Source of the DNA: an uncultured Collinsella sp.
Lineage (GTDB): Bacteria; Actinomycetota; Coriobacteriia; Coriobacteriales; Coriobacteriaceae
Direction of reading: 5' to 3'
Assembly: GCA_900539035.1 (NCBI GenBank)
Contig: UQAU01000012.1
Coordinates: 1-55,225 of the forward strand
DNA length: 55,225 nucleotides
The position numbers and the translations under genes are program-made. This document shows positions 25,982 to 35,524 of this stretch, in pieces (within the stretch, counting starts at the first letter, position 1; the number at the start of each line of letters is the position of its first letter). The notes beneath the pieces are model-generated. The model saw only the letters and a program-made list of their open reading frames with translations, did no database searches and had not been told where the DNA came from.

Positions 25982-28663
25982 ATGCAAAAGGAATACCTGT
26001 CCGCCGCGGCGGAGGTACTCAGCGACCAAGGTGTCGATGAGTACCTCGGCCTGAGCAACGACGAGGCGTCGTCGCGCCTCGCCAAGACAGGCCCTAACAA
26101 GCTCGAGGAAGCCGAGAAGACGCCGTTGTGGAAGCGCTTCTTTGAGCAGATGGCCGACCCCATGGTCATCATGCTGATCGTTGCCGCCGTCATCAGCGCA
26201 CTCACGGGCATGGTCAAGGGTGAGGCGGACTTTGCCGACGTCGCCATCATCATGTTCGTCGTTATCGTCAACTCGGTGCTGGGCGTGGTTCAGGAGGCCA
26301 AGAGCGAGGAAGCTCTCGAGGCCCTGCAGGAGATGAGCGCCGCGCAGTCCAAGGTTCTGCGCGACGGCAAACTCGTGCACCTGCCGAGCGCCGAGCTCGT
26401 GCCCGGCGATGTGATCATGCTCGAGGCGGGCGACTCCGTCCCGGCCGACTGCCGCGTGCTCGAGAGCGCCACGATGAAGATCGAAGAGGCTGCACTCACC
26501 GGCGAGTCCGTGCCTGTCGAGAAGCATGCCAACGTGATCGAGCTCGCCACCGGCACCGATGACGTGCCGCTCGGCGACCGCAAGAACATGTGCTACATGG
26601 GTTCCACCGTTGTATACGGCCGCGGCCGCGCCGTCGTGGTCGGCACCGGCATGAACACCGAGATGGGCAAGATCGCTGGTGCCCTGGCCGAGGCCAAGGA
26701 AGAGCTCACGCCGCTGCAGGTGAAGCTCGCCGAGCTCAGCCGCATCCTCACCATTATGGTTATCGTCATCTGCGTCGTCATCTTTGGCGTTGATATCATC
26801 CGCCACGGCGTGGGCAACGTCCTCACCGACCCGACTGCCTTGCTCGACACCTTTATGGTTGCCGTCTCGCTCGCCGTCGCTGCCATCCCCGAGGGCCTGG
26901 TCGCCGTCGTGACCATCGTGCTGTCGCTCGGCGTGACCAAGATGGCCAAGCGCCAGGCGATTATCCGCAAGCTCTCTGCCGTCGAGACCCTTGGCTGCAC
27001 GCAGACCATCTGCTCCGACAAGACCGGTACCCTCACCCAGAACAAGATGACCGTCGTCAAGCACGAGCTCGCCGCGCCTAAGGAGAAGTTCCTGGCCGGT
27101 ATGGCGCTGTGCTCCGACGCCCAGTGGGACGAGGAGCTGGGCGAGGCCGTGGGTGAGCCGACTGAGTGCGCGCTCGTCAACGACGCCGGCAAGGCGGGGC
27201 TCACCGGCCTGACCGCCGAGCACCCGCGTGTGGGTGAGGCCCCGTTCGACTCTGGCCGCAAGATGATGTCCGTGGTCGTCGAGACCCTGGACGGCGAGTA
27301 CGAGCAGTACACCAAGGGCGCGCCCGACGTGGTGATCGGCCTGTGCACCCATATCTACGAGGGCGATAAGGTCGTCCCCCTGACCGAGGAGCGTCGTGCC
27401 GAGCTCGTGGCCGCCAACAAGGCCATGGCCGACGAGGCCCTGCGCGTGCTGGCGCTGGCGAGCCGCACCTACGCCGAGGTCCCGGCCGACTGCAGCCCCG
27501 CCGCGCTCGAGCATGACCTGGTCTTCTGCGGCCTGTCCGGCATGATTGACCCGGTCCGCCCCGAGGTCGCCGACGCCATCCGCGAGGCGCACGACGCCGG
27601 TATCCGCACCGTCATGATCACGGGCGACCACATCGACACCGCCGTGGCCATCGCCAAGCAGCTGGGCATCGTCGCCGATCGCAGCCAGGCCATCACCGGT
27701 GCCGACCTCGATCGCATGAGCGACGAGGAGCTCGACGCGCACATCGAGGACTACGGTGTGTACGCCCGTGTTCAGCCCGAGCACAAGACCCGCATCGTCG
27801 AGGCTTGGAAGTCGCGCGACCAGATCGTCGCCATGACGGGCGACGGCGTCAACGACGCCCCGTCCATCAAGCGCGCCGACATCGGCGTTGGCATGGGCAT
27901 CACCGGTACCGATGTCACCAAGAACGTTGCCGACATGGTGCTTGCCGACGACAACTTCGCCACCATCATCGGTGCTTGCGAAGAGGGTCGCCGCATCTAC
28001 GACAACATCCGCAAGGTCATCCAGTTCCTGCTTTCGGCCAACCTTGCCGAGGTGTTCTCGGTGTTTATCGCCACGCTCATCGGCTTTACCATCTTCCAGC
28101 CGGTGCAGCTGCTGTGGGTGAACCTGGTCACCGACTGCTTCCCCGCGCTCGCGTTGGGCATGGAGGATGCCGAGGGCGACATCATGAAGCGCAAACCGCG
28201 CAACGCCAAGGACGGTGTCTTTGCCGGACATATGGGTCTGGACTGCGTGGTCCAGGGTCTGATCATCACCGTGCTGGTGCTGGCGAGCTTCTTTGTGGGC
28301 GTGTACTTTGACATGGGCTACATCCACATCGCCGATATGATTGCCGGCAATGCCGACGAGGAAGGCGTGATGATGGCGTTCATCACGCTCAACATGGTCG
28401 AGATTTTCCACTGCTTCAATATGCGCAGCCGTCGTGCGTCGCTGTTCACCATGAAGAAGCAGAACAAGTGGCTGTGGGCTTCCGCCGCGCTGGCACTGGT
28501 GCTGACGGTGATCGTAACCGTGCAGCCGACGCTTGCCGAGATGTTCTTTGGCCCTGTGACGCTTGAGCTCAAGGGCGTTCTTGCCGCGTTGGGCCTTGCC
28601 TTCCTGATCATTCCGCTGATGGAGATCTACAAGGCGATCATGCGCGCGGTCGAGAAGGAGTAA
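25982..28663 (+). CDS. Calcium-type P-type ATPase (P2 family)
   Basis: An 893-residue cation pump. TGES is at residues 173-176, PEGL at 303-306 in M4 and the phosphorylated aspartate D346 lies in CSDKTGTLT; the hinge motif TGDGVNDAP is also present. Calcium-site residues resemble SERCA: AAIPEGL in M4, NLAEVFSVF in M5 (Asn and Glu) and LLWVNLVTD in M6 (Asn, Thr, Asp). It would export Ca2+ (possibly Mn2+) from the cytoplasm. The PMCA-like C-terminal regulatory tail is short. AGGAGGGGA before ATG 25982 is buried in the leader helix described above. Confidence 0.93.
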   Translation: MQKEYLSAAAEVLSDQGVDEYLGLSNDEASSRLAKTGPNKLEEAEKTPLWKRFFEQMADPMVIMLIVAAVISALTGMVKGEADFADVAIIMFVVIVNSVLGVVQEAKSEEALEALQEMSAAQSKVLRDGKLVHLPSAELVPGDVIMLEAGDSVPADCRVLESATMKIEEAALTGESVPVEKHANVIELATGTDDVPLGDRKNMCYMGSTVVYGRGRAVVVGTGMNTEMGKIAGALAEAKEELTPLQVKLAELSRILTIMVIVICVVIFGVDIIRHGVGNVLTDPTALLDTFMVAVSLAVAAIPEGLVAVVTIVLSLGVTKMAKRQAIIRKLSAVETLGCTQTICSDKTGTLTQNKMTVVKHELAAPKEKFLAGMALCSDAQWDEELGEAVGEPTECALVNDAGKAGLTGLTAEHPRVGEAPFDSGRKMMSVVVETLDGEYEQYTKGAPDVVIGLCTHIYEGDKVVPLTEERRAELVAANKAMADEALRVLALASRTYAEVPADCSPAALEHDLVFCGLSGMIDPVRPEVADAIREAHDAGIRTVMITGDHIDTAVAIAKQLGIVADRSQAITGADLDRMSDEELDAHIEDYGVYARVQPEHKTRIVEAWKSRDQIVAMTGDGVNDAPSIKRADIGVGMGITGTDVTKNVADMVLADDNFATIIGACEEGRRIYDNIRKVIQFLLSANLAEVFSVFIATLIGFTIFQPVQLLWVNLVTDCFPALALGMEDAEGDIMKRKPRNAKDGVFAGHMGLDCVVQGLIITVLVLASFFVGVYFDMGYIHIADMIAGNADEEGVMMAFITLNMVEIFHCFNMRSRRASLFTMKKQNKWLWASAALALVLTVIVTVQPTLAEMFFGPVTLELKGVLAALGLAFLIIPLMEIYKAIMRAVEKE

Positions 28664-28675
28664 GTTAACCTGTCC

Positions 28676-28764
28676 GGGCCCGCCCCTGCGTGTTTTCTTC
28701 TTCGCTGGTCCTCGCGCTTCGCGCTGCGGGATCGCTCAGAAGAAAACACTCCCGGGGTGGGCCC
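28676..28764. repeat. 89-nt long stem-loop between the ATPase and rsgA
   Basis: The outer arms GGGCCC-g-CCCC and GGGG-t-GGGCCC enclose a perfect 12-bp arm pair GTGTTTTCTTCT / AGAAGAAAACAC. The loop is GC-rich and contains CGCGCTTCGCGC. It lies 12 bp past the ATPase stop. It may terminate transcription, but its size suggests a dispersed REP-like repeat. Confidence 0.65.
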
Positions 28765-28906
28765 TACGCTATCCTTGCTGGCTTTTCTCCCGCGCGGATG
28801 ATAAAGGGCTGAGGGAAAGTTTGTGAGCTGGTCGGACTTTGCCCGGCCAGCTCTTTTTGATTTAAAATACCTGCTCAGTTGTGTGGTTTTGTGCTGGGAG
28901 GCATCT

Positions 28907-30091
28907 GTGGGCAAGGCTAAGGCTAAAGCGAAGAAAAAGACGACGGGGGCGCGGGCTAAGCGCGATCGTCGTCGGAAGCTTGCGACCGAGGCCCCCACGT
29001 CTGCTGAGGAGCTGCTGGCAAGCGTGCCGGGACTCGACGCACTGCAGGATGTTCCGGCGTTCGATGACCTGCCGGTCGATGAAGCTCAGCAGGCGGCATT
29101 TGACGACTTTTGCGCACATGCCGAGGAGCCCGAGCAGATGCAGCTTGGCGCCGTGGTGCGCTTGGATCGCGGGTTTCCGCTGGTGGCGACTGCCGACGAC
29201 ACCTTCCGCGCCGAGCATGCCGTGGGGTTTGCCAAGTCGCGCGGCGAGGACGAGGTCCTGCTGCCTGCCGTGGGCGACCGTGTGGCGGTGCGCCGCGCTC
29301 CCGGGCACGATATGGGCGTGATTGAGTGCGTGCTGCCGCGCCGTACGAGCTTTGAGCGTTGGCGCGGTCGTGCCCGCGGAGAGCGCCAGGTGCTCTGCTC
29401 CAACGTGGATAGCGTGCTAATCGTGCAGGCGCTCGGTGCCGGCGAGGTGCTGCTCGATCGCGTGGCGCGCTCGCTGGTGTTGGCGCTCGACTGCGATGCC
29501 GAGCCGGCGGTGGTGCTCACCAAAGCTGACCGCTGCGATGCCGGGGAGCTCGAGCGCGATCTGGACCGCGTGCGCCGCCTGGTGGGTCCGGACGTACGCG
29601 TGATCGTTACGTCCTCTGCCGAGGGCCGCGGCCTGGACGAGGTCCGTTCCTGCGTGCCTGCCGGGAGCTGCGCCATGATTCTGGGCGAGTCGGGTGCCGG
29701 CAAGTCGACGCTGCTCAATGCACTGCTGGGCCACGATACGTTGGCGACCGGCGGTGTGCGCGAACGCGACGACCAGGGCCGTCACACTACCGTCGCGCGC
29801 GTGATGGTGGCGCTGCCGGGCGACGCCGGCGTGATCGCCGATGCCCCGGGCCTGCGCAGCCTACCGCTCGTGGGTCACGAGCGGGGTCTGGCGCGCGCCT
29901 TCCCCGAGATTGTCGAGGCATCGCGCGCGTGCCGGTTTGGCGATTGCACGCATACCCATGAGCCGGGTTGCGCCGTTCGCGAGGCCGAGGACGCCGGACA
30001 GATCGACAGCCTGCGTTTGGAAACGTTCCAAAACCTGGCGTCATCCATGCGCGTGAGTGCTCAAATGCTCGATCCCGATGTCCATCTGTAA
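28907..30091 (+). CDS. rsgA: Ribosome small-subunit-dependent GTPase A
   Basis: A 394-residue late 30S assembly GTPase. The order of GTPase motifs is circularly permuted as expected: G4 LTKAD precedes G1 GESGAGKST and G3 DAPGL. An OB fold lies before them, and a C-terminal zinc motif CRFGDCTHTHEPGC follows. The start is GTG 28907 with GGGAGG upstream; it opens with a Lys/Ala-rich tail (GKAKAKAKKK). The frame is open further upstream but has no ribosome site. It has its own terminator. Confidence 0.93.
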   Translation: MGKAKAKAKKKTTGARAKRDRRRKLATEAPTSAEELLASVPGLDALQDVPAFDDLPVDEAQQAAFDDFCAHAEEPEQMQLGAVVRLDRGFPLVATADDTFRAEHAVGFAKSRGEDEVLLPAVGDRVAVRRAPGHDMGVIECVLPRRTSFERWRGRARGERQVLCSNVDSVLIVQALGAGEVLLDRVARSLVLALDCDAEPAVVLTKADRCDAGELERDLDRVRRLVGPDVRVIVTSSAEGRGLDEVRSCVPAGSCAMILGESGAGKSTLLNALLGHDTLATGGVRERDDQGRHTTVARVMVALPGDAGVIADAPGLRSLPLVGHERGLARAFPEIVEASRACRFGDCTHTHEPGCAVREAEDAGQIDSLRLETFQNLASSMRVSAQMLDPDVHL

Positions 30092-30108
30092 TTGATTTTT
30101 CCTATGAC

Positions 30109-30143
30109 AGCCGTCTCCCAACTGTTCGGGAGACGGCTTTTTT
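30109..30143 (+). terminator. Terminator of rsgA
   Basis: An 11-bp stem AGCCGTCTCCC / GGGAGACGGCT with an eight-base loop is followed by TTTTTTG. Confidence 0.92.
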
Positions 30144-30182
30144 GCTGCGGAAAAGCCTCGAAACATGCAGTTTGCTGACGTA

Positions 30183-30232
30183 CTGACCAAAACCTTGCCA
30201 CGAGCTTGACGGGCTGGTCAGCTTTTGGTCAG
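30183..30232 (+). promoter_or_regulatory. Inverted repeat upstream of the Tad operon
   Basis: CTGACCAAAA (30183-30192) and TTTTGGTCAG (30223-30232) are exact inverse copies 30 bases apart, and an extra GGTCAGC half-site lies at 30216. A TTGACA follows at 30241, but no good -10 was found. This may be the binding site of a regulator of pilus genes. Confidence 0.4.
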
Positions 30233-30343
30233 CGATTGGTTTGACATCGAAAACCAAAATCGCAATTGCGCCGCTTTGCACTCTGACCGCCCAGACAATG
30301 GTGGTACGGGCATTCGCCCGGCACTGCCATGAGAGGAGCGGCC

Positions 30344-31003
30344 GTGAACAAGAGCAAACGCATCGCCATCAGTCTGGTCGCGGGCGTGCTCGCTGCTCTG
30401 CTCTGCATGGTTTACGGCTCGTCGATCCGCTCACAAGCCGAACAGGTCCAGGCTGAGACCTTGGCCAAGTACGGTGGCGATCGCGTCGAGGTATGCGTCG
30501 CGGCGCGCGATATCGATGTGGGCGAGACCCTCGATGAGACCAATGTCATAACCCAGGAATGGCTGACGAGCCTGTTGCCGCGTGACGCGGCGACCGAGCT
30601 GCGCCAGGTGCGCGGCGACGTGACGACTTCGCGTATTCCCAAAAACGCCGTGATCTGCAATGTCTACACCAAGGCCGAGAGTCACAAGCTCGAGGTGCCT
30701 AAGGGCAAGGTCGCCGTTTCGGTGGCGGTCGATGCCGAGCACTCGGTCGGCGGTGCTACGGGCGTGGGCAGCTACGTGGATGTGTATGTGCAAAAAGACG
30801 GCGTAACCGATCGGTTGTGCGGCGCGTACGTGATCGATACCAGTGAAGATTCCGGTGCCACGCGCGAGGGCAAGATCGAATGGGTGACGCTGGCGGCTGA
30901 CCCCGAAGACGTCAAGGAACTGCTGGGGGCATCGGGCAAGGGAACGGTCAGCTTGACGATTCCCGCCACGGCGCGCGGCAAAAAGAGCGGAGGCGACGAG
31001 TGA
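30344..31003 (+). CDS. cpaB: Flp pilus assembly protein CpaB/RcpC (SAF domain)
   Basis: A 219-residue protein with one N-terminal membrane helix (IAISLVAGVLAALLCMVYG). A SAF-like domain follows (VEVCVAARDIDVGETLDETN) and then a C-terminal RcpC-type domain. In Tad systems it is a periplasmic or exported assembly factor; in this Gram-positive it would face the cell wall. GTG 30344 is preferred because GAGAGGAG precedes it; ATG 30329 is in frame but lacks a site. First gene of the Tad operon; its stop overlaps the tadZ start by one base. Confidence 0.88.
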   Translation: MNKSKRIAISLVAGVLAALLCMVYGSSIRSQAEQVQAETLAKYGGDRVEVCVAARDIDVGETLDETNVITQEWLTSLLPRDAATELRQVRGDVTTSRIPKNAVICNVYTKAESHKLEVPKGKVAVSVAVDAEHSVGGATGVGSYVDVYVQKDGVTDRLCGAYVIDTSEDSGATREGKIEWVTLAADPEDVKELLGASGKGTVSLTIPATARGKKSGGDE

Positions 31004-32652
31004 TGAAGGCGATCTGGCTTGCGTGCTGCGCGTGCGGCGATTACGGGCTGTTGCAGCGGGAAGTCGAGGGCCGTGATACGGGTGCACAGGTGCTTCGCGT
31101 GGGTGACCTGGACGGGCTGGTTTCCATGGCGCGGGCGTTTCCGTCGCGCCGCGGGGCTGCCATCATCGCGGCGTCTCTGTTTGATACCGAAGATGTGCGC
31201 AAGACTGTTGCGCGCCTGACGGCCGAAGGCCGCGTGAGTCGCGTGGTCGTGTTGATAGAAGCGCTCGATCCGTCGGATATCGAGGGGCTGTTTCGCGCGG
31301 GGGCGACCGAGGTCATCGCTGCGCACAGTATATGCGGCAACGGGCGCGCGGGCGAGGGAGCGGTTGATTCCGATCGGTGCATGACGATTGAGCCCGATGC
31401 TTTTGTTGATAGGGAACCCGGGGCGCCTCGCGCTACAAGAGGCCCGCGTGTTGATGATTATGGAAAAGCGGAAGCCGAGCATGGTCGGCGCCCCCGGAAC
31501 CCCCTTGTATACGATGACGCTGGAGAGCCGGCGCAGCATGCTGGCGACTCCCCGGCTGTAGATATGGGATACGTGCACGGCGTGAATCTGGCGGATGAAC
31601 TCGACGAAGTTGAGGGCTTTGCCGGGTGCGGCGAGTTGTCGCTGATGCAGCATGAGCAGATTGCACAGAACGAGCCTGCCTCGCAGACCGAACAAGCTGC
31701 CATGCCGGCTTGGACGCAGCGTGTGGTTGCGGCGGGGGAGACGGGGACGCTGTCACCGACGCCCGCCCCGCCGCCTCCGATGCCGCCGGCAGACGCTGCC
31801 GCTCCGCAGCATCGAGCTCCGGTCATCTGCGCCATTTCGGGTTCGGGCGGTTGCGGCAAGTCGACGATCATTGCCACCATGGCACACACATCGTCGCTGT
31901 TGGGCTTGCGTGCCGCCGTGCTCGACCTGGACCTGATGTTTGGAAACCTTTACGACTTGTTAGGCGTCGATGCTCCGCGCGATATGGCGGCACTTATCGA
32001 GCCGTCGGTGGCGGGCGCGCTTGCCGAGCCGGATATCGTGGCCGCATCGATGCGCGTGGCGCCGGGCGTTACGCTCTGGGGTCCCGTCGCGGCGCCCGAG
32101 CAAGCCGAGCTCATGGCATGTCCGGTGGAGCTACTGCTTGATGTTCTGCGTCGCGAATCCGACGTGGTCTTTATCGATACCTCGGTCTTTTGGGGCGACG
32201 CCGTGGCGGCTGCGGTGGCGGCGAGCGACCGTTGCCTGATCGTTGGCGATGCTGCGGTGTCGTCCGCGACATCGGCGTCGCGCGTCATTGAACTGGCAAG
32301 TCGAGTAGGTGTGCCGCGCACGCGCATGAGCGCCGTGTTCAACCGGTTCGGTGCGCGCGGGGCAGACGAGGACGTCGCCATGCGCTTTGAGATTGCCTGT
32401 GCGTTGAGCTCCAAGATTCGTATCGCCGATGGCGGGCAGGATCTCGCCGCGCTCATGGCGTTTGGGCGCGCTGATGAGGCAGTGGGGCAGACCAGCGCTT
32501 TTGCGACCAGCGTGCGCGAGGCCACGCGCGAGATGCTCGTGGAACTGGGGTGCGCCGTCGGCCCTTGGAGCGATATGGTCGCCGACCGTGCAACGCGCAC
32601 CGAACGCCCGCGTATCCGCCTTCCCTGGTCGCGCGAGGGTGATCAGCGATGA
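31003..32652 (+). CDS. tadZ: Flp pilus localisation ATPase TadZ/CpaE
   Basis: A 549-residue protein. Residues 1-110 form a receiver-like fold of the atypical TadZ type. A long variable linker, Pro-rich near residue 255, follows. The ParA/MinD-like ATPase has a deviant Walker A SGSGGCGKST at 279-288 and LDLDLMFGNLYDLLG after it. TadZ-like proteins place the pilus machine in the cell. The N-terminal aspartates of true receivers are not obvious, so phosphorylation is doubtful. Its last four bases overlap the start of tadA (ATGA), indicating coupling. Confidence 0.88.
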   Translation: MKAIWLACCACGDYGLLQREVEGRDTGAQVLRVGDLDGLVSMARAFPSRRGAAIIAASLFDTEDVRKTVARLTAEGRVSRVVVLIEALDPSDIEGLFRAGATEVIAAHSICGNGRAGEGAVDSDRCMTIEPDAFVDREPGAPRATRGPRVDDYGKAEAEHGRRPRNPLVYDDAGEPAQHAGDSPAVDMGYVHGVNLADELDEVEGFAGCGELSLMQHEQIAQNEPASQTEQAAMPAWTQRVVAAGETGTLSPTPAPPPPMPPADAAAPQHRAPVICAISGSGGCGKSTIIATMAHTSSLLGLRAAVLDLDLMFGNLYDLLGVDAPRDMAALIEPSVAGALAEPDIVAASMRVAPGVTLWGPVAAPEQAELMACPVELLLDVLRRESDVVFIDTSVFWGDAVAAAVAASDRCLIVGDAAVSSATSASRVIELASRVGVPRTRMSAVFNRFGARGADEDVAMRFEIACALSSKIRIADGGQDLAALMAFGRADEAVGQTSAFATSVREATREMLVELGCAVGPWSDMVADRATRTERPRIRLPWSREGDQR

Positions 32653-33977
32653 GCCTGCAAACGAGGATTAAGGCTGCCGGCGCTGCAGCGGGGGCAGCGC
32701 CTGTAGATGCGGGGCGTCGCCGCGCGGTGAAACGACGCACCAAGCGCGCCGTGATGGACCGCATGGGTTACGACGAAGTGGCGCGTATCAGCGCCTATAT
32801 CGACCCGGCACTTGCCCGCTCGGAATTGCGTCCCGCGGTGGAGGCGGCGCTCAATGTTGAGGAGCCGACCGATCTCGCGACGCCCGAGCGCGAGACCATC
32901 ATCGACGAGATTTTGGATGACGTGGTGGGCCTGGGGCCGTTGCAGCCGCTCATCGAGGACGACACCGTTACCGAGATCATGATCAACGGCTGCCGCTCGG
33001 CTTTCTTTGAACGCGGCGGCGTCTTGCACCCCATCGAGCATGCGTTTGAGGATGATGAGCAGATCCGTGTGCTCATCGACCGCATCATCTCGCCACTTGG
33101 CCGCCGTATCGACGAACGCAGCCCCATCGTCAACGCCCGCCTCAAAACGGGCTATCGCGTCAACGCGGTGATTCCGCCTGTGGCGATTGACGGACCGATT
33201 CTCACCATCCGAAAGTTCTCGGACCGCATCTGCTCGCTGGACGAGCTTGTGGGGCTGGGGTCGCTGCCGCTTTGGTATGCGCAGCTGTTGTCGTGCGCGG
33301 TGTCGCTGCGACAGGACCTGGCGGTTGCGGGAGGCACGGGATCTGGTAAGACCACCCTGCTCAACGCGTTGTCATGCGAGATTTCCACCGGCGAGCGCAT
33401 CGTGACGATCGAGGACTCTGCCGAGCTCAAGTTTGCGCATCATCCGCACGTGGTGCGCCTAGAGGCGCGCGAGGCTTCAATTGAGGGCGAGGGCGCGGTG
33501 ACGATCCGCGACCTGGTGACCAATGCCCTGCGCATGCGCCCCGACCGCATCGTGGTGGGCGAGGTGCGCGGTGCCGAGTGCTGCGACATGTTGCAGGCCA
33601 TGAACACGGGCCACGACGGGTCGCTCACCACACTTCATGCGGGTTCAGAACAGGAGACCGTGGTGCGTCTGACGTTGCTTGCACGTTATGGCATCGATCT
33701 GCCGAGCGAGCTCATCGAGGAGCAGATTGCCATGGCGCTCGACGGCATCGTGATGTCCGAGCGCCACGCCGATGGCAGACGCTTCGTCTCCTCTTATTCG
33801 GGGGTGCGTCGCGCCGCGTCGGGCGGCGTAGAGCTCGAGCGCTATGTGACTTTCGATGCCGCCGAGCGCATCTGGACGCTTGACCACGAGCCGCCGTTTA
33901 TCGCAGAAGGCCTGCGGTCGGGGACGCTCACACAAGAGGAGGTGGACGAATGGAGGTCGCTGTGCCCCTCGTCGTAG
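32649..33977 (+). CDS. tadA: Flp pilus assembly ATPase TadA/CpaF
   Basis: A 442-residue hexameric secretion ATPase that powers pilus assembly. Walker A GGTGSGKTT is at residues 228-236, the Asp box is IVTIEDSAELK, and the Walker B and His-box regions are RPDRIVVGEVRG and TGHDGSLTTLHAG. The N-terminal domain contains the family block ITEIMINGCRSAFFERGG in variant form (TEIMINGCRS). It overlaps tadZ by four bases and tadB by 28 bases. No second ATPase is present, as usual for Tad. Confidence 0.95.
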   Translation: MSLQTRIKAAGAAAGAAPVDAGRRRAVKRRTKRAVMDRMGYDEVARISAYIDPALARSELRPAVEAALNVEEPTDLATPERETIIDEILDDVVGLGPLQPLIEDDTVTEIMINGCRSAFFERGGVLHPIEHAFEDDEQIRVLIDRIISPLGRRIDERSPIVNARLKTGYRVNAVIPPVAIDGPILTIRKFSDRICSLDELVGLGSLPLWYAQLLSCAVSLRQDLAVAGGTGSGKTTLLNALSCEISTGERIVTIEDSAELKFAHHPHVVRLEAREASIEGEGAVTIRDLVTNALRMRPDRIVVGEVRGAECCDMLQAMNTGHDGSLTTLHAGSEQETVVRLTLLARYGIDLPSELIEEQIAMALDGIVMSERHADGRRFVSSYSGVRRAASGGVELERYVTFDAAERIWTLDHEPPFIAEGLRSGTLTQEEVDEWRSLCPSS

Positions 33978-34876
33978 GGGGTTTGGCAGGGTTTTCTGTT
34001 GCGACGGCGTGCGGGGTGGAACCTCGTGTGCCGCAGGTGCCGCCGGCGGAGCTGGCGCGTCAGGTGCTCGAGACGGTGGCAGAGAGGCTGCCGCGTGAGC
34101 TGGTGGAAAACGATCTGCTGAAAAAGATCGCCCGTTCGTGGGCATCGCTGGCTCCGGCGCATCGCCTTGGCCTCGTGATCGAGGATGCTTCGGGGCGTTT
34201 GGCGTTTCTGCTGCTATCGAGCGGTGTCTGCTGCGTTTTGCTAACGATAGTGTCGTTATCGCCCCTCGGATTTGCCTTGGGACTTGTTGCTCCGATTGCC
34301 GTTGGCGCCGCTCGGGATGGCTTTGAGAGCCGGCGCGAGCAACACGATGTAGAAGAGGCCATGCCCGAGGCGTTTACCGCGCTTTCCATGTCGCTTGCCT
34401 CGGGACATTCGCTGGCCCAGGGCATGCGCTTTGTGGGCGCTCATGCGCAAGAGCCGGTGCATACCGAGTTTTTGCGGGTGGCGGCGGCGATCGATTGCGG
34501 CATCTCGGCGACCGACGCGCTCGATGACTTGCTCGTGCGCATCGACGCCCCTGGTCTTTCGCTTGTGGCCTTGGCGCTTAAGGTGTCTCAGCGCACCGGT
34601 GCTCCGCTTGCCGACTTACTGTCCGAGGCGTCGAGCATGGTGGGGGAGCGCATCGAGCTCAAGCGCCGCCTGGATGTTAAGACGTCGCAGGCTCGCATGT
34701 CTGCGCATATGGTCGCGGCGATGCCGGCGGGCATGTGCGCGGTGTTGGCGCTGCTTTCGTCAGATTTTCGTCGCGGTCTTGCGACGCCTGCCGGCGCGGG
34801 CGCTGTGGTGCTGGGTCTTGCCCTCAACGCCGTTGCCCTGGTGGTTATCCGGCGCATTATGCGGGTGGAGCTATGA
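33950..34876 (+). CDS. tadB: Flp pilus assembly membrane protein TadB
   Basis: A 308-residue type II secretion F-domain protein that forms the inner-membrane platform with TadC. Hydrophobic helices lie near residues 87-118 and at the C-terminus (two helices after ARMSAHMVAAMPAGMC). The cytoplasmic T2SSF domain contains EEAMPEAFTALSMSLASGHS and GDLLVR-like sequence (DDLLVRIDAPGL). ATG 33950 has GAGGAGG upstream and lies inside tadA. The stop overlaps tadC by four bases. Confidence 0.88.
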   Translation: MEVAVPLVVGGLAGFSVATACGVEPRVPQVPPAELARQVLETVAERLPRELVENDLLKKIARSWASLAPAHRLGLVIEDASGRLAFLLLSSGVCCVLLTIVSLSPLGFALGLVAPIAVGAARDGFESRREQHDVEEAMPEAFTALSMSLASGHSLAQGMRFVGAHAQEPVHTEFLRVAAAIDCGISATDALDDLLVRIDAPGLSLVALALKVSQRTGAPLADLLSEASSMVGERIELKRRLDVKTSQARMSAHMVAAMPAGMCAVLALLSSDFRRGLATPAGAGAVVLGLALNAVALVVIRRIMRVEL

Positions 34877-35514
34877 GCGCCCCGGTTGCAGTTGCGGCTT
34901 GCCTGTGCGCTCTGAGTGTATTTGTCGCGACGGGTTTGGATCGGGCGGATGCACGCAAGATCGCAGGGGCCTGCAAGCGCGAGGCGGTGCTGGTCGCTGC
35001 CGCGGGCCGCTCGGTGGTCGATGCTCTGACCGCGCGAGTGAAGGGCGCGGTTGGAGCGGGCAGCCCGGCGCGAGTGTCGCTCGGCGAAGTGTCCGAGATG
35101 ATCGATGTTGTGCGCTTGGGCCTTTCGGCCGGTCTTTCGTTTGATGCGGCGCTTGAGATTTTCTGCGCCAACCGCCGGTCAGTGCTGGCTCTTCGCCTTG
35201 AGCGGGCCTGCATGGCGTGGCAGGTGGGCGTGGGCACGCGTGAGGACGAGTTGTTGGCCGCCGCGCGCGACCTGGACGTGCGAGCGCTCGAGACCTTTGC
35301 CATCACGGTGGGGCAGGCGCTCGCCCTGGGTGCCCCGCTTTCCGAGACGCTGGCCGCTCAAAGTCGCGAAATCCGTGCGGCTCATCGCGCCGCGGTCGAG
35401 CGCGAGATCGAACGTGCGCCCGTCAAGCTGCTGATTCCCACCGGCACGCTCATCTTGCCGGCGTTGCTTCTGTCCATATTGGGCCCGCTGCTGGGAGCAG
35501 GCGGGATGATGTAG
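34873..35514 (+). CDS. tadC: Flp pilus assembly membrane protein TadC
   Basis: A 213-residue T2SSF-domain protein, shorter than typical TadC (about 290-330) but complete in its core: DVVRLGLSAGLSFDAAL, RLERACMAWQVGVG and SETLAAQSREIRAAHR. The C-terminal helix is LIPTGTLILPALLLSILGPLL. One N-terminal helix is present (VAVAACLCALSVFVATG). The ATG overlaps the tadB stop, so the pair is translationally coupled. The open frame extends upstream inside tadB, without a ribosome site. Confidence 0.85.
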   Translation: MSAPVAVAACLCALSVFVATGLDRADARKIAGACKREAVLVAAAGRSVVDALTARVKGAVGAGSPARVSLGEVSEMIDVVRLGLSAGLSFDAALEIFCANRRSVLALRLERACMAWQVGVGTREDELLAAARDLDVRALETFAITVGQALALGAPLSETLAAQSREIRAAHRAAVEREIERAPVKLLIPTGTLILPALLLSILGPLLGAGGMM

Positions 35515-35524
35515 GGAGGAATAC

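Noticed and set aside
25928..28411. 827-codon minus-strand frame opposite the P-type ATPase
   Set aside because: Shadow frame without a start signal; the ATPase has all its motifs.
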